NCBI GenBank assembly: GCA_947474005.1
Contig: CANJHI010000045.1
Coordinates: 1 to 33,118, forward strand
DNA: 33,118 bases
Source of the DNA: Alphaproteobacteria bacterium
GTDB lineage: Bacteria > Pseudomonadota > Alphaproteobacteria > Reyranellales > Reyranellaceae
Reading direction: 5' to 3'
Shown here: in pieces, positions 8,308 to 15,087 of the stretch
Numbering within the stretch: position 1 is the first letter of the stretch
Layout: each line of letters starts with the position of its first letter
Translations under genes and position numbers: made by a program
Notes under the pieces: model-generated
What the model saw: only the letters and a program-made list of their open reading frames with translations
Database searches by the model: none
Told to the model about the DNA's origin: nothing

Positions 8308-8664
8308 TGTCGACAATGTGGAAGGGCGGCAAGAAAGGCATGCAACGCAGCGTTCGCCGATGACGATATCGCCGTCCCGAGCATCGTCTTTTACGAAGCC
8401 GGCTACCTCCTGAGACGTGGCCGGGTAACGGGCCCGCCGACGGCACGAGAATGGCGTGGCCGCCTCCTGTCGCTAGGGATGAGAGAAAAGCCGCTGTCGG
8501 CCGAGATTGCGTTGCTGGCCGCTGAACTCGATGAGTTGCACGGCGATCCGATTGACCGGATCATCGTTGCCACTGCACTGGTTGAGGACGCAGTATTGTT
8601 GACGGCTGATCGATCCATTCTCGAATGGAAAGGCAAGATGCGTCGTCAGGATGCGCGCCGTTAG
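8308..8664 (+). pseudogene. PIN-domain (VapC-type) toxin, N-terminus missing
   Basis: Frame 1 is open from 8308 to the stop at 8662-8664, directly after the slt stop codon. From about 8329 it reads as a PIN ribonuclease: ARKACNAAFADDDIAVPSIV, then EAGYLLRRGR, then DRIIVATALVEDAVLLTADRSIL near the C-terminus. The first ~30 residues of a normal VapC, including the metal-binding aspartate of the initial 'LDTH' strand, are missing, and no good start codon precedes the homology. A shorter start at ATG 8479 would leave only half the fold. No antitoxin gene is present. It is most likely an inactive remnant left by a deletion that joined it to slt. Confidence 0.75.
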
Positions 8665-8677
8665 GGAGGATTCAGGA

Positions 8678-9829
8678 GTGCTGCCGTTGTCGGGCGTGAG
8701 GGTCGTCGAGTTCTGCCAGGTTCTGGCGGGGCCGTACTGCGGCATGCTTCTGGCCGACATGGGCGCCGAGGTAATCAAGGTCGAGCCGCCCGAAGGCGAC
8801 ATGATGCGCCAGTGGCCACCGATCAACGAAGGCTTCAGCGAGAACTTCGCCTCAATCAACCGCAACAAGCGTTCGGTCGTACTCGATCTGAAAAACCCGG
8901 CGCACAAGGCGGCAGCGCGCCAGCTGATCCTGTCGGCCGACGTCGTGCTGGAGAACAACCGGCCGGGCGTGATGGATCGCCTGGGCCTGGGCTACGAGTC
9001 CTTCCGCGCCGAAAAGCCCGGTCTGGTCTATTGCTCGATCTCGGCCTTCGGCCAGAGTGGACCGCGCTCGGGCGAGGGTGGCTTCGACGTCACGGTGCAG
9101 GCGATGAGCGGCATCATGAGCGTGACCGGCGAGGAGGGCGGCGCGCCGGTGAAATGCGGCGTGCCGGTCTCCGATACCGGCACCGGACTCTATGCCGCTT
9201 TCACCATCGCCGCGATGCTGCGTCGCGTCGCGGGTGGCGGCGAGGGCGCGCACGTCGATGCCTCGATGCTGGGCTGCAGCCTCGGCATGGCGGCCCTTCA
9301 GACCAGCGAATATTTCGGCACCGGCCGCGATCCGAAGAAGCTGGGATCGGCCCATCCGCGCAACGCGCCCTATCAGGCGTTCAAGGCGAGCGACGGCCAT
9401 TTCGTCATCGCCGCCGGCAACGACAGACTGTGGCAGAGCGTCACCGGAGTGGTTGGCCGCCCCGACCTGCTGGCCGACGCGCGCTTCAAGACCACGCAGC
9501 TTCGCGCCGCCAACCAGGTCGCGTTGAAGGATCTGCTCGAGGTCGAATTCGCCAAGGCGGGCGTCGATCACTGGCTCGCTGTCTTCGAGAAGGCGGGCGT
9601 GCCGCACGGCCGCATCAATACATACAGCCAGATCCTGGCCGATCCTCAGGTCGCCCACATGGGCTGGATCGAGGAGGTGGAATTGCCGTCCGGTGTGAAG
9701 ACAAAGACCTTCGGCAACCCGGTGAAGATTTCGGGCACCAACCTCGCCAAGCGGCGCGATCCGCCGGCATTGGGGGCCGACGGCGAGGCGGTGTTCGGTG
9801 CTGCATTGACACGAAAGGCCGCGGAATGA
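8678..9829 (+). CDS. CaiB/BaiF family (class III) CoA-transferase
   Basis: A 383-residue family III CoA-transferase, which moves CoA between carboxylic acids through an aspartyl-CoA intermediate. GTG 8678 is chosen because GGGAGGA (8664-8670) is 7 nt upstream and MLPLSGVRVVEF is the usual family start; ATG 8651 lies inside the preceding pseudogene. Motifs: GPYCGMLLADMGAEVIKVE (18-36), NRNKRSVVLDLK (61-72), and Asp166 in PVSDTGTG, which aligns with the catalytic aspartate of formyl-CoA transferase. Its stop overlaps the next start as ATGA, so it is co-translated with a 3-mercaptopropionate dioxygenase. I infer 3-sulfinopropionate as the acyl acceptor; the sequence alone does not fix the substrate. 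Confidence 0.9.
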   Translation: MLPLSGVRVVEFCQVLAGPYCGMLLADMGAEVIKVEPPEGDMMRQWPPINEGFSENFASINRNKRSVVLDLKNPAHKAAARQLILSADVVLENNRPGVMDRLGLGYESFRAEKPGLVYCSISAFGQSGPRSGEGGFDVTVQAMSGIMSVTGEEGGAPVKCGVPVSDTGTGLYAAFTIAAMLRRVAGGGEGAHVDASMLGCSLGMAALQTSEYFGTGRDPKKLGSAHPRNAPYQAFKASDGHFVIAAGNDRLWQSVTGVVGRPDLLADARFKTTQLRAANQVALKDLLEVEFAKAGVDHWLAVFEKAGVPHGRINTYSQILADPQVAHMGWIEEVELPSGVKTKTFGNPVKISGTNLAKRRDPPALGADGEAVFGAALTRKAAE

Positions 9830-10449
9830 GCATCGATCGCCTGCGTCGCTTCATCGGGGACATGACGTCGCTCACCGGCGGCGCGTGGCAGGACAAGGAC
9901 GAGGCGGCGACCGTCGAGGTCGGCGCCAAGCTTCTGGGCGAACTGGTGAAGCACGACGATTGGCTGCCGGATTCCGCGGCGAAGGTGCCGGCGCACGGCT
10001 ATGCGCAGAACCTCCTGTGGTGCGATCCGTTCGAGCGCTTCTGCGTCGTGAGCTTCGTGTGGGCGCCCAGCGCCAACACGCCGGTGCATGATCATCAGAT
10101 GTGGGGCCTCGTCGGCATGCTGCGCGGCTCGGAGACGTCGCTTCATTTCACGCGTCATCCCGAGACCGGCGTGCTGGTGCCGGGCGAGCTCAACAAGCTC
10201 GAGCCGGGTGAAGTCGAGGTGCTGGTGCCAGCGCCCCGTAACCCCGGCGGCGACATCCATCAGGTGACCAATGCGCTGGCCGACCAGGGTTCGATCAGCA
10301 TCCATGTCTATGGCGGCAACATCGGCGCCGTGCGCCGGCATACGTTCGATGTGAAGACGGGCGCGCCCAATCTCTTCGTGTCGGGCTACACCAACCGCGA
10401 GCAGCCGAATATCTGGTACAGGTCGGCGGAGGTGAGGGCGGCGTCTTAG
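9826..10449 (+). CDS. 3-mercaptopropionate dioxygenase (Gln-type cysteine dioxygenase family)
   Basis: A 207-residue cupin thiol dioxygenase that uses Fe(II) and O2 to oxidise a thiol to a sulfinate. Iron ligands: His88 and His90 (PVHDHQMWG) and His145 (GDIHQV). The Ser158-His160-Tyr162 triad (SISIHVYG) is present. Gln61 (AQNLLWC) replaces the substrate arginine of true cysteine dioxygenases, and the GNIGAVRR segment with Arg171 is typical of Gln-type 3-mercaptopropionate dioxygenases. The Cys that crosslinks to Tyr in mammalian CDO is absent, as expected for this subgroup. Start ATG 9826 overlaps the CoA-transferase stop. Cysteine could be a secondary substrate. Confidence 0.82.
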   Translation: MSIDRLRRFIGDMTSLTGGAWQDKDEAATVEVGAKLLGELVKHDDWLPDSAAKVPAHGYAQNLLWCDPFERFCVVSFVWAPSANTPVHDHQMWGLVGMLRGSETSLHFTRHPETGVLVPGELNKLEPGEVEVLVPAPRNPGGDIHQVTNALADQGSISIHVYGGNIGAVRRHTFDVKTGAPNLFVSGYTNREQPNIWYRSAEVRAAS

Positions 10450-10505
10450 TTCTTATTTATTCTGCGCGGTGCAGGCTCTCGCGCATATGAATGCGCTTCC
10501 GCCCG

Positions 10506-10554
10506 CCCATCCGCATAAGCACTAACGCCTCGCGTTAGTGCTTATGCGGATGGG
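10506..10554. repeat. Perfect 23-bp inverted repeat with 3-nt loop
   Basis: 10506-10528 is the exact reverse complement of 10532-10554, with loop CTC. It lies between the convergent dioxygenase and cupin genes, and the right arm contains the last codons (HPHPHKH) and stop of the cupin gene. Neither strand has a T-tract after the stem, so it is not a standard intrinsic terminator. Confidence 0.95.
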
Positions 10555-10999
10555 GATGTGTCGGATCCACCCAGTAAACTTCCTCGACCTTCTCGGCGGG
10601 GGTGATGTCGATGTTGATTGCCACGGCCTCGTTGTCGGAGCGGACCAGCACGCATTCCAGCGGCTCGGTCTCCGAGGCGTTGATCTCCTGGTGCGGAACG
10701 TAGGGTGGCACATAGATGAAGTCGCCCGGCCCAGCCTCGGCGATGAACTGGAGCTGGTCGCCCCAGCGCATGCGGGCGCGGCCTTTTACGACATAGATCA
10801 CGCTTTCGAGGTGGCCGTGGTGATGGGCGCCGGTCTTGGCGTGGGCATGGATGGTGACCGTGCCGGCCCACAGCTTCTGGGCGCCGACGCGGGCGAAATT
10901 GATCGCTGCAGCGCGGTTCATGCCCGGGGTCTGGGCGGTGTTGGTGTCGAGCGAGCCGGCGGGGATGACGCGGACGCCATCATGTTTCCAATCAGTCAT
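10535..10999 (-). CDS. Single-domain cupin protein, function unknown
   Basis: A 154-residue cupin. Motif 1 reads HHHGHLESVIYVVKGRARMRWG (His59-61, His63, Glu65) and motif 2 reads PGDFIYVPPYVPHQEIN (His103), so the 3-His/1-Glu metal site is complete. The C-terminus is histidine-rich (THPHPHKH) and is encoded by the right arm of the 23-bp inverted repeat. Start ATG 10999; a GAGGG tract is very close to it (2-6 nt). No signal peptide. It could be a metal-dependent enzyme or a sugar/ligand-binding cupin; nothing in the context decides. The gene is convergent with the dioxygenase and divergent from moaB. Confidence 0.85.
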   Translation of the reverse strand: MTDWKHDGVRVIPAGSLDTNTAQTPGMNRAAAINFARVGAQKLWAGTVTIHAHAKTGAHHHGHLESVIYVVKGRARMRWGDQLQFIAEAGPGDFIYVPPYVPHQEINASETEPLECVLVRSDNEAVAINIDITPAEKVEEVYWVDPTHPHPHKH

Positions 11000-11057
11000 A
11001 CCCTCGATTTAGGCGACCGACCTCGCCTCGGCAAGGTGCCGGCTGTAGAATGGGTCC

Positions 11058-11606
11058 ATGAATCGCATCGATGAGAGCAAGCCCTTCAAGCCGGTGAACA
11101 TCGCCGTGCTGACGGTGTCCGATACCCGCACGCCCGAGACCGACAAGTCAGGCGACACCCTGGTCGAGCGCCTGCAGCGCGACGGCCACACCCTGGCCGA
11201 CCGCGCCATCGTCATCGACGACATCGAACTGATCCGCGGCCACGTGAAGAAATGGATCGACGATCCCGCCATCGAGGTCGTGATCACGACCGGCGGCACC
11301 GGCGTCACCGGCCGCGACGTCACGCCCGAGGCACTGGAGGCGTTGTTCGAGAAGAAGATCGAGGGTTTCGGCGAGACCTTCCGCTGGATCAGCTTCCAGA
11401 AGATCGGCACCTCGACCATGCAGAGCCGCGCTACCGCGGGCGTCGCCAACGGCACCTATATCTTCGCGCTGCCGGGCTCGACCGGCGCCTGCAAGGACGG
11501 CTGGGACGACATCCTGCGCCAGCAGCTCGATATCCGCTTCAGGCCTTGCAACTTCGCCGAACTGATGCCGCGCCTAAACGAAGGCAAGGCGCCCCGGAGC
11601 GGGTGA
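11058..11606 (+). CDS. moaB: Molybdenum cofactor biosynthesis protein B
   Basis: A 182-residue MoaB/Mog-family protein, which adenylylates molybdopterin (MPT) before molybdate insertion. The MoCF-binding fold is marked by VLTVSDTRTPETDKSGDTL (17-35), VVITTGGTGVTGRDVTPEA, and the C-terminal IFALPGSTGACKDGWDDIL. Length and the KSGD and TGGTG motifs are those of MoaB rather than MogA. It stands alone here; no other moa gene is in the window. It is divergent from the cupin gene with a 58-bp gap and is followed by an interspersed palindromic repeat. Confidence 0.93.
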   Translation: MNRIDESKPFKPVNIAVLTVSDTRTPETDKSGDTLVERLQRDGHTLADRAIVIDDIELIRGHVKKWIDDPAIEVVITTGGTGVTGRDVTPEALEALFEKKIEGFGETFRWISFQKIGTSTMQSRATAGVANGTYIFALPGSTGACKDGWDDILRQQLDIRFRPCNFAELMPRLNEGKAPRSG

Positions 11607-11629
11607 GGGGCCGTGGCCGAGTCGTCATT

Positions 11630-11700
11630 GGACCGCGGACCTCCAGGTCCGCCTCATAGGCTCACATCATTTCATGAGCGGGCCTGGAGGCCCGCGGTCC
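11630..11700. repeat. Interspersed nested-palindrome repeat (REP-like), copy 1
   Basis: Left arm 11630-11657 (GGACCGCGGACCTCCAGGTC...) pairs with right arm 11674-11700 with two substitutions and one extra base. Each arm is itself nearly palindromic (GGGCCTGGAGGCCC core) with conserved ends TGAGC and GGTCC. Related elements are at 24642-24710 and 26438-26460. It fills the gap between moaB and the kinase-like gene; the ATG at 11674 belongs to the repeat, not to the gene. Confidence 0.85.
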
Positions 11701-11703
11701 GTC

Positions 11704-12720
11704 ATGAATGACGTTCTTCTGGCAGCGCTTAAGGAGCGGTCGCGCTTCGCCAATCTCACATCAGACGATCTCGAACCGCTGCCCGCGACCGGCACGGCGC
11801 ACGGTCATGTCCGCCTGCCCTACGGCCTGATCGCGCGCGTCGCCTATGCCTATGAGGGAGATATGGGTGCGGCTGCCCGGCTCGAAACCCAGGCGGCGGC
11901 GTTTCGTCTTCTCGCGCCCAGCAAGTGCACGCCTCTGCTGCATGATGTCCTACTGCCACGCGCGGGCCTGCCCGGCGGCGCGCTGATCGTGGATCGCATC
12001 GTGGGCCACGCGCCCGTTCTGCCGCGCGATCTCGGTGCGATCGCCGGATCGCTGGCAGCAATTCATTCCTTGAAGAAGCCGGCCGCGACATCGCCGATCG
12101 CGCGGCAGAAAAATCCCTTCCTCGAGACGCTCGAGGTCGTCGAGCAGAACGCAATGCGCTTCCTCGACAAGGCTGTGCCCGATTCCGGTGCGCGCGCCGA
12201 GATCGCCGAGGAGACGCGGCTGATGCGCGGCATGGCGCTCGCCAAGCAGCCGCAGCCGCTCACGATCGCGCTCGCCGACACGCATCCCGGCAACTTCATC
12301 GTCGATGCCGACGGCACCGCGTGGTTCGTCGACCTGGAGAAGGTCCATGTCGGTTCGGCTGCCATCGATCTCGCCCATGCGACGCTGCCGACCTCGACTT
12401 TGTGGCATCCCGACGTCGGCCAGATCCTGACCCGGGGGCAGGTGGCCGGCTTCTACGCCCAGTACCTCGCGCGTATCGGCAAGGCGCGGGCGGCGGCGCT
12501 GGAACCCTGGCTGATGCCGATGCGCCGGCTGACCTGGTTGCGCACGACGATGTTCATGGCGCGCTGGCGGGTGCAGACGCGCCAGCCGCGCGACCCGGAC
12601 GATCCCGGGCAATGGAGCGATGCCGGACTGGAGCTCGCGATGAAGGTTCATCTGCAGGCCCGCATTGACCAGTGCTTCGACCGCGAAGCCATCCGCGCCA
12701 TTCGCGCGGAATGGCTATAG
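11704..12720 (+). CDS. Aminoglycoside phosphotransferase/choline-kinase-fold protein
   Basis: A 338-residue protein with the APH-type small-molecule kinase fold. The catalytic loop reads LADTHPGNFIV, with Asp192 and Asn197 in the places of the usual HGDxxxxN motif, but the leading His-Gly is Leu-Ala. The metal-binding DFE-like motif is FVDLEKV with Asp210. An N-lobe glycine-rich loop is not obvious. ATG 11704 is used because the in-frame ATG at 11674 lies in an interspersed repeat. The substrate is unknown; such proteins phosphorylate sugars, amino alcohols or homoserine, and it need not concern antibiotics. Its stop codon overlaps the stop of the convergent GNAT gene (CTATAG, 12715-12720). 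Confidence 0.8.
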   Translation: MNDVLLAALKERSRFANLTSDDLEPLPATGTAHGHVRLPYGLIARVAYAYEGDMGAAARLETQAAAFRLLAPSKCTPLLHDVLLPRAGLPGGALIVDRIVGHAPVLPRDLGAIAGSLAAIHSLKKPAATSPIARQKNPFLETLEVVEQNAMRFLDKAVPDSGARAEIAEETRLMRGMALAKQPQPLTIALADTHPGNFIVDADGTAWFVDLEKVHVGSAAIDLAHATLPTSTLWHPDVGQILTRGQVAGFYAQYLARIGKARAAALEPWLMPMRRLTWLRTTMFMARWRVQTRQPRDPDDPGQWSDAGLELAMKVHLQARIDQCFDREAIRAIRAEWL

Positions 12721-13185
12721 CGGCTTCACCATACGAAGCGTCTCGGCTTCGAACCCGCCGCGCTTGTAGAAGTCGACGGCGCGGCGATTGTCGGCGAACA
12801 CGTCGAGGCACAGAAACCGGTACCCGCGTGCGCGTGCCCAGTCTTCGGCCGCGGCCATGAGCCGTGTCGCCACGCCCGATCCTTCCGCGTCCTTGTCGAC
12901 GGCGAGCAGAGAGACGTAGCCGCACGGCTCCTCGGTCACGCCGTCCTTGCCGGGCCGCATGTGAACGTAGCCGAGGCGTCGCCCGTCGCCGGACCAGGCG
13001 ATCAGCGTCGAGGACCCGTCGAGTGCAGCAGGCGCGAAGGTCGCCGCCATGTAGCGCGTCTGGAAGCCTTCCATGGCGGCCAGGTCGTGCCACGCCGGAC
13101 CGGGAACGCCCGACAGGCGGGGCGACAGGGCTTGCAGAAAGTCGCGGTCTTCGGGGCCGGCGGTGCGTAACTCGATGGAGGTCAT
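12715..13185 (-). CDS. GNAT-family N-acetyltransferase
   Basis: A 156-residue GNAT acetyltransferase. The acetyl-CoA pyrophosphate loop is in SLLAVDKDAEGSGVATRLM, matching the Q/RxxGxG/A motif, followed by ARARGYRFLCLDVFADNRRAVDFYKRGGF, the typical motif B with the FYxxxGF end. The acceptor is unknown. The gene starts at ATG 13185, about 90 bp from the divergent radical SAM gene; a LexA box lies in that gap and might affect both. It ends in a 6-nt tail-to-tail overlap with the kinase-like gene. Confidence 0.87.
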   Translation of the reverse strand: MTSIELRTAGPEDRDFLQALSPRLSGVPGPAWHDLAAMEGFQTRYMAATFAPAALDGSSTLIAWSGDGRRLGYVHMRPGKDGVTEEPCGYVSLLAVDKDAEGSGVATRLMAAAEDWARARGYRFLCLDVFADNRRAVDFYKRGGFEAETLRMVKPL

Positions 13186-13247
13186 TGTTCTTCTCTAGGG
13201 ATGGCTGCGTCCGCGAACAACGCCCCCTAAGGGCAGTGGCTTGACTC

Positions 13248-13262
13248 GTTCTCTTTTTGTTC
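13248..13262 (+). promoter_or_regulatory. LexA (SOS) box, alphaproteobacterial type
   Basis: GTTCTCTTTTTGTTC is an exact match to the alphaproteobacterial LexA direct repeat GTTC-N7-GTTC. It ends 13 nt before the ATG of the radical SAM gene, and a -35-like TTGACT (13241-13246) abuts it, so a bound repressor would block transcription of that gene. The GNAT gene starts 63 bp away on the other side. Confidence 0.75.
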
Positions 13263-13275
13263 TAAGAGTCGACCC

Positions 13276-14430
13276 ATGAGGCCGACCGCTCCGCCCGACT
13301 ATCCCGACGATCCGATCGCCGAGCCCGTGCACAAGGGCCGCGGCGCGCTGTCGAACGAGACCAGCCGCTACGACACCGAGAAGCGCATCCGCACCACCGA
13401 CGGCTGGGACGCCGAGGTTGCCGCCGCGGCCGAGGACGACGAACTGCCGCCTCTGCGCACGACCCTGACCCGCGACGCCACGCGCACGATCCTGGCGCGC
13501 AACTCCTCGCCCGACATTCCCTTCGACCGCTCGATCAACCCCTATCGCGGCTGCGAGCACGGCTGCATCTACTGCTTCGCGCGGCCGACACACGCCTATC
13601 TCGGCCTGTCGCCCGGCCTCGACTTCGAGACCAAGATCCTCTTCAAGCCCGAGGCGGCCAAGCTGCTCGCGGCCGAGTTGGCGGCGCCCAAATACCGTTG
13701 CGACGTGATCGCCATGGGCACCAACACCGATCCCTACCAGCCCGTCGAGCGCGAGCTCAAGGTGACGCGCCAGATCCTGCGCGTGCTCAGCGACTTCAAC
13801 AATCCCGTGGGCATCGTCACCAAGGGCCATCTGGTAACGCGCGATATCGACATCCTGGGCGACATGGCGCGGCGCAACCTGGCCGAGGTTTTCGTCTCCA
13901 TAACCACGCTCGACCGCGATCTCGCCCGCGCGATGGAGCCGCGCGCCTCGACGCCGCAACGAAGGATCGACGCGATCCACGCACTGGCGACGGCCGGCAT
14001 TCCGGTCGGCGTCATGACCTCGCCGATGATCCCGGGCCTGAACGACCACGAGATGGAATCGATTCTCGAGGCCGCGATGGATGCGGGCGCCACACGCGCC
14101 GGCTACATCGTTCTGCGCCTGCCGCTCGAGATCAAGGAGCTGTTCGAGGAGTGGCTGCGCACCCACCGGCCCGACCGCGCCGAGCGCGTGCTGTCGCTGA
14201 TCCGCCAGATCCGCGGCGGCGAGCTCTACCAGGCCGAGTTCGGTACGCGCATGAAGGGCGAGGGCCCGATCGCCCAGCTCTTGAGTGCCCGCTTCGCCGC
14301 CGCTGCCAAGCGGCTCGGCCTCAACCGCACGCGCTACCGGCTTGATACGTCGGCGTTCCATGTCCCTGAGTCGGCGCGCACTGCCCTGGTCGACGCCAAG
14401 CGCGATGGAAGGCAGATGAGATTGCTCTAG
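13276..14430 (+). CDS. PA0069-family radical SAM protein (photolyase-like DNA repair candidate)
   Basis: A 384-residue radical SAM enzyme. The cluster-binding motif is CX3CX2C in RGCEHGCIYCFARPTH (Cys93, Cys97, Cys100), followed by the SAM-domain strands MGTNTDPYQPVERELKVTR and TKGHLVTRD. This is the PA0069/Rv2578c-type family, related to spore photoproduct lyase and often labelled 'DNA repair photolyase'. The first ~80 residues are charged and poorly ordered, as in relatives. A LexA box directly precedes the gene, which supports a role in the DNA damage response. From memory, PA0069 of Pseudomonas aeruginosa is itself in the LexA regulon; I have not checked this. The chemical reaction is unknown. 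Confidence 0.88.
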   Translation: MRPTAPPDYPDDPIAEPVHKGRGALSNETSRYDTEKRIRTTDGWDAEVAAAAEDDELPPLRTTLTRDATRTILARNSSPDIPFDRSINPYRGCEHGCIYCFARPTHAYLGLSPGLDFETKILFKPEAAKLLAAELAAPKYRCDVIAMGTNTDPYQPVERELKVTRQILRVLSDFNNPVGIVTKGHLVTRDIDILGDMARRNLAEVFVSITTLDRDLARAMEPRASTPQRRIDAIHALATAGIPVGVMTSPMIPGLNDHEMESILEAAMDAGATRAGYIVLRLPLEIKELFEEWLRTHRPDRAERVLSLIRQIRGGELYQAEFGTRMKGEGPIAQLLSARFAAAAKRLGLNRTRYRLDTSAFHVPESARTALVDAKRDGRQMRLL

Positions 14431-14436
14431 CCCGCC

Positions 14437-14490
14437 GTCGTCTCGACCGGAGCCGAGCGGAGCGAGGCGTAGCGGAGAGACCTTGCTTCA
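14437..14490 (+). repeat. GIY-YIG-flanking repeat, copy A (direct)
   Basis: This unit starts GTCGTCTCGACCGGAGCCGA and ends in CGGAGAGACCTTGCTTCA. It lies just after the radical SAM stop and 36 bp before the GIY-YIG start. Its first 47 bases match inverted copy B (14833-14879) at 44 of 47 positions by my count, and its ends match short copy C (14891-14924). Confidence 0.92.
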
Positions 14491-14526
14491 GCCCGCAAGA
14501 TTGATGGGCATATAGTATGAACCGTC

Positions 14527-15087
14527 ATGGCCCGTCAGCCTGTCGTCTACATTCTCGCCAGTCCAAATGGACGGGCGTTGTACATCGGCGTCACCACCGA
14601 CCTGGGCCGACGGTTGGAAGAACATCGGCGCGGGATGTCGATCCATACTGCGCAATACAACATTACCCGACTGGTCTACATCGAGGCGCTGGAGACAGCG
14701 CCCGATGCGATTGCGCGTGAAAAGCAGCTCAAGAAATGGCGACGAGAGAAGAAGATAGCCCTGATCGACGTCGCCAATCCCGAGTGGCTCGATCTGACTG
14801 CACAAATTCTCCAGCGGCTTTTCGTCGAAACGAGGTCTCTCCGCTTCACCTCGCTGCGCTCGGCTCCGGTCGAGACGACGGAGGGCATTCGTCGTGTCGA
14901 CCGAAGCGGAGAGACCTTGCTTCAACACACAGTTCGACCCGCTAATCGAGGAACTGCACCTTCGACCACAGTTCGCGCCAGCGCTTGGCGGCGATGCGTT
15001 CGTCGTATTCAGAGCGCCTCAGGCGGCCGAAGGCGGTCGGCCGGCAACGCAGGTTCAGGAGATCGTCGGTGCCGAGCGGGGCGATGA
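14527..15087 (+). CDS. GIY-YIG nuclease-domain protein with read-through C-terminal tail
   Basis: The open frame is 186 residues, but only about the first 100 look like protein under selection. These form a UvrC/YhbQ-type GIY-YIG domain: VYI at 7-9, YIG at 19-21, the catalytic-helix arginine in DLGRRLEEHR (28/29), and Glu65 in REKQLKKWRR. Single-domain relatives are about 90-105 residues. From residue ~103 the frame reads through inverted repeat B, repeat C and then antisense of the next gene, giving a low-complexity Arg/Ser-rich tail. There is no clear ribosome-binding site; TATAGT at 14511-14516 could be a -10 element. The biological role of these short GIY-YIG proteins is not established. 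Confidence 0.85.
   Translation: MARQPVVYILASPNGRALYIGVTTDLGRRLEEHRRGMSIHTAQYNITRLVYIEALETAPDAIAREKQLKKWRREKKIALIDVANPEWLDLTAQILQRLFVETRSLRFTSLRSAPVETTEGIRRVDRSGETLLQHTVRPANRGTAPSTTVRASAWRRCVRRIQSASGGRRRSAGNAGSGDRRCRAGR
14833..14879 (-). repeat. GIY-YIG-flanking repeat, copy B (inverted)
   Basis: This is the reverse complement of copy A's first 47 bases with three differences. It begins inside the open frame of the GIY-YIG gene, at the end of the conserved domain. With copy A it brackets the gene as an inverted repeat of about 440 bp outer span. Confidence 0.92.
14891..14924 (+). repeat. GIY-YIG-flanking repeat, copy C (direct, internally deleted)
   Basis: GTCGTGTCGACC joined directly to GAAGCGGAGAGACCTTGCTTCA: the two ends of copy A without its central ~20 bases. 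It pairs with copy B across 11 bases to form a long hairpin (14833-14917) in which copy B's central segment bulges out. Confidence 0.85.

Noticed and set aside
10506..10554. Rho-independent terminator
   Set aside because: Stem is strong but there is no T-tract on either strand; listed as an inverted repeat.
11674..11703. Upstream ATG start for the kinase-like gene
   Set aside because: These codons are the right arm of an interspersed palindromic repeat, so ATG 11704 was used.
13195..14361. 388-residue minus-strand frame over the radical SAM gene
   Set aside because: Antisense shadow; the + frame holds the CX3CX2C motif and a LexA-controlled start.
14437..14924. Insertion sequence
   Set aside because: No transposase frame or target-site duplication visible; only a GIY-YIG domain and repeats.
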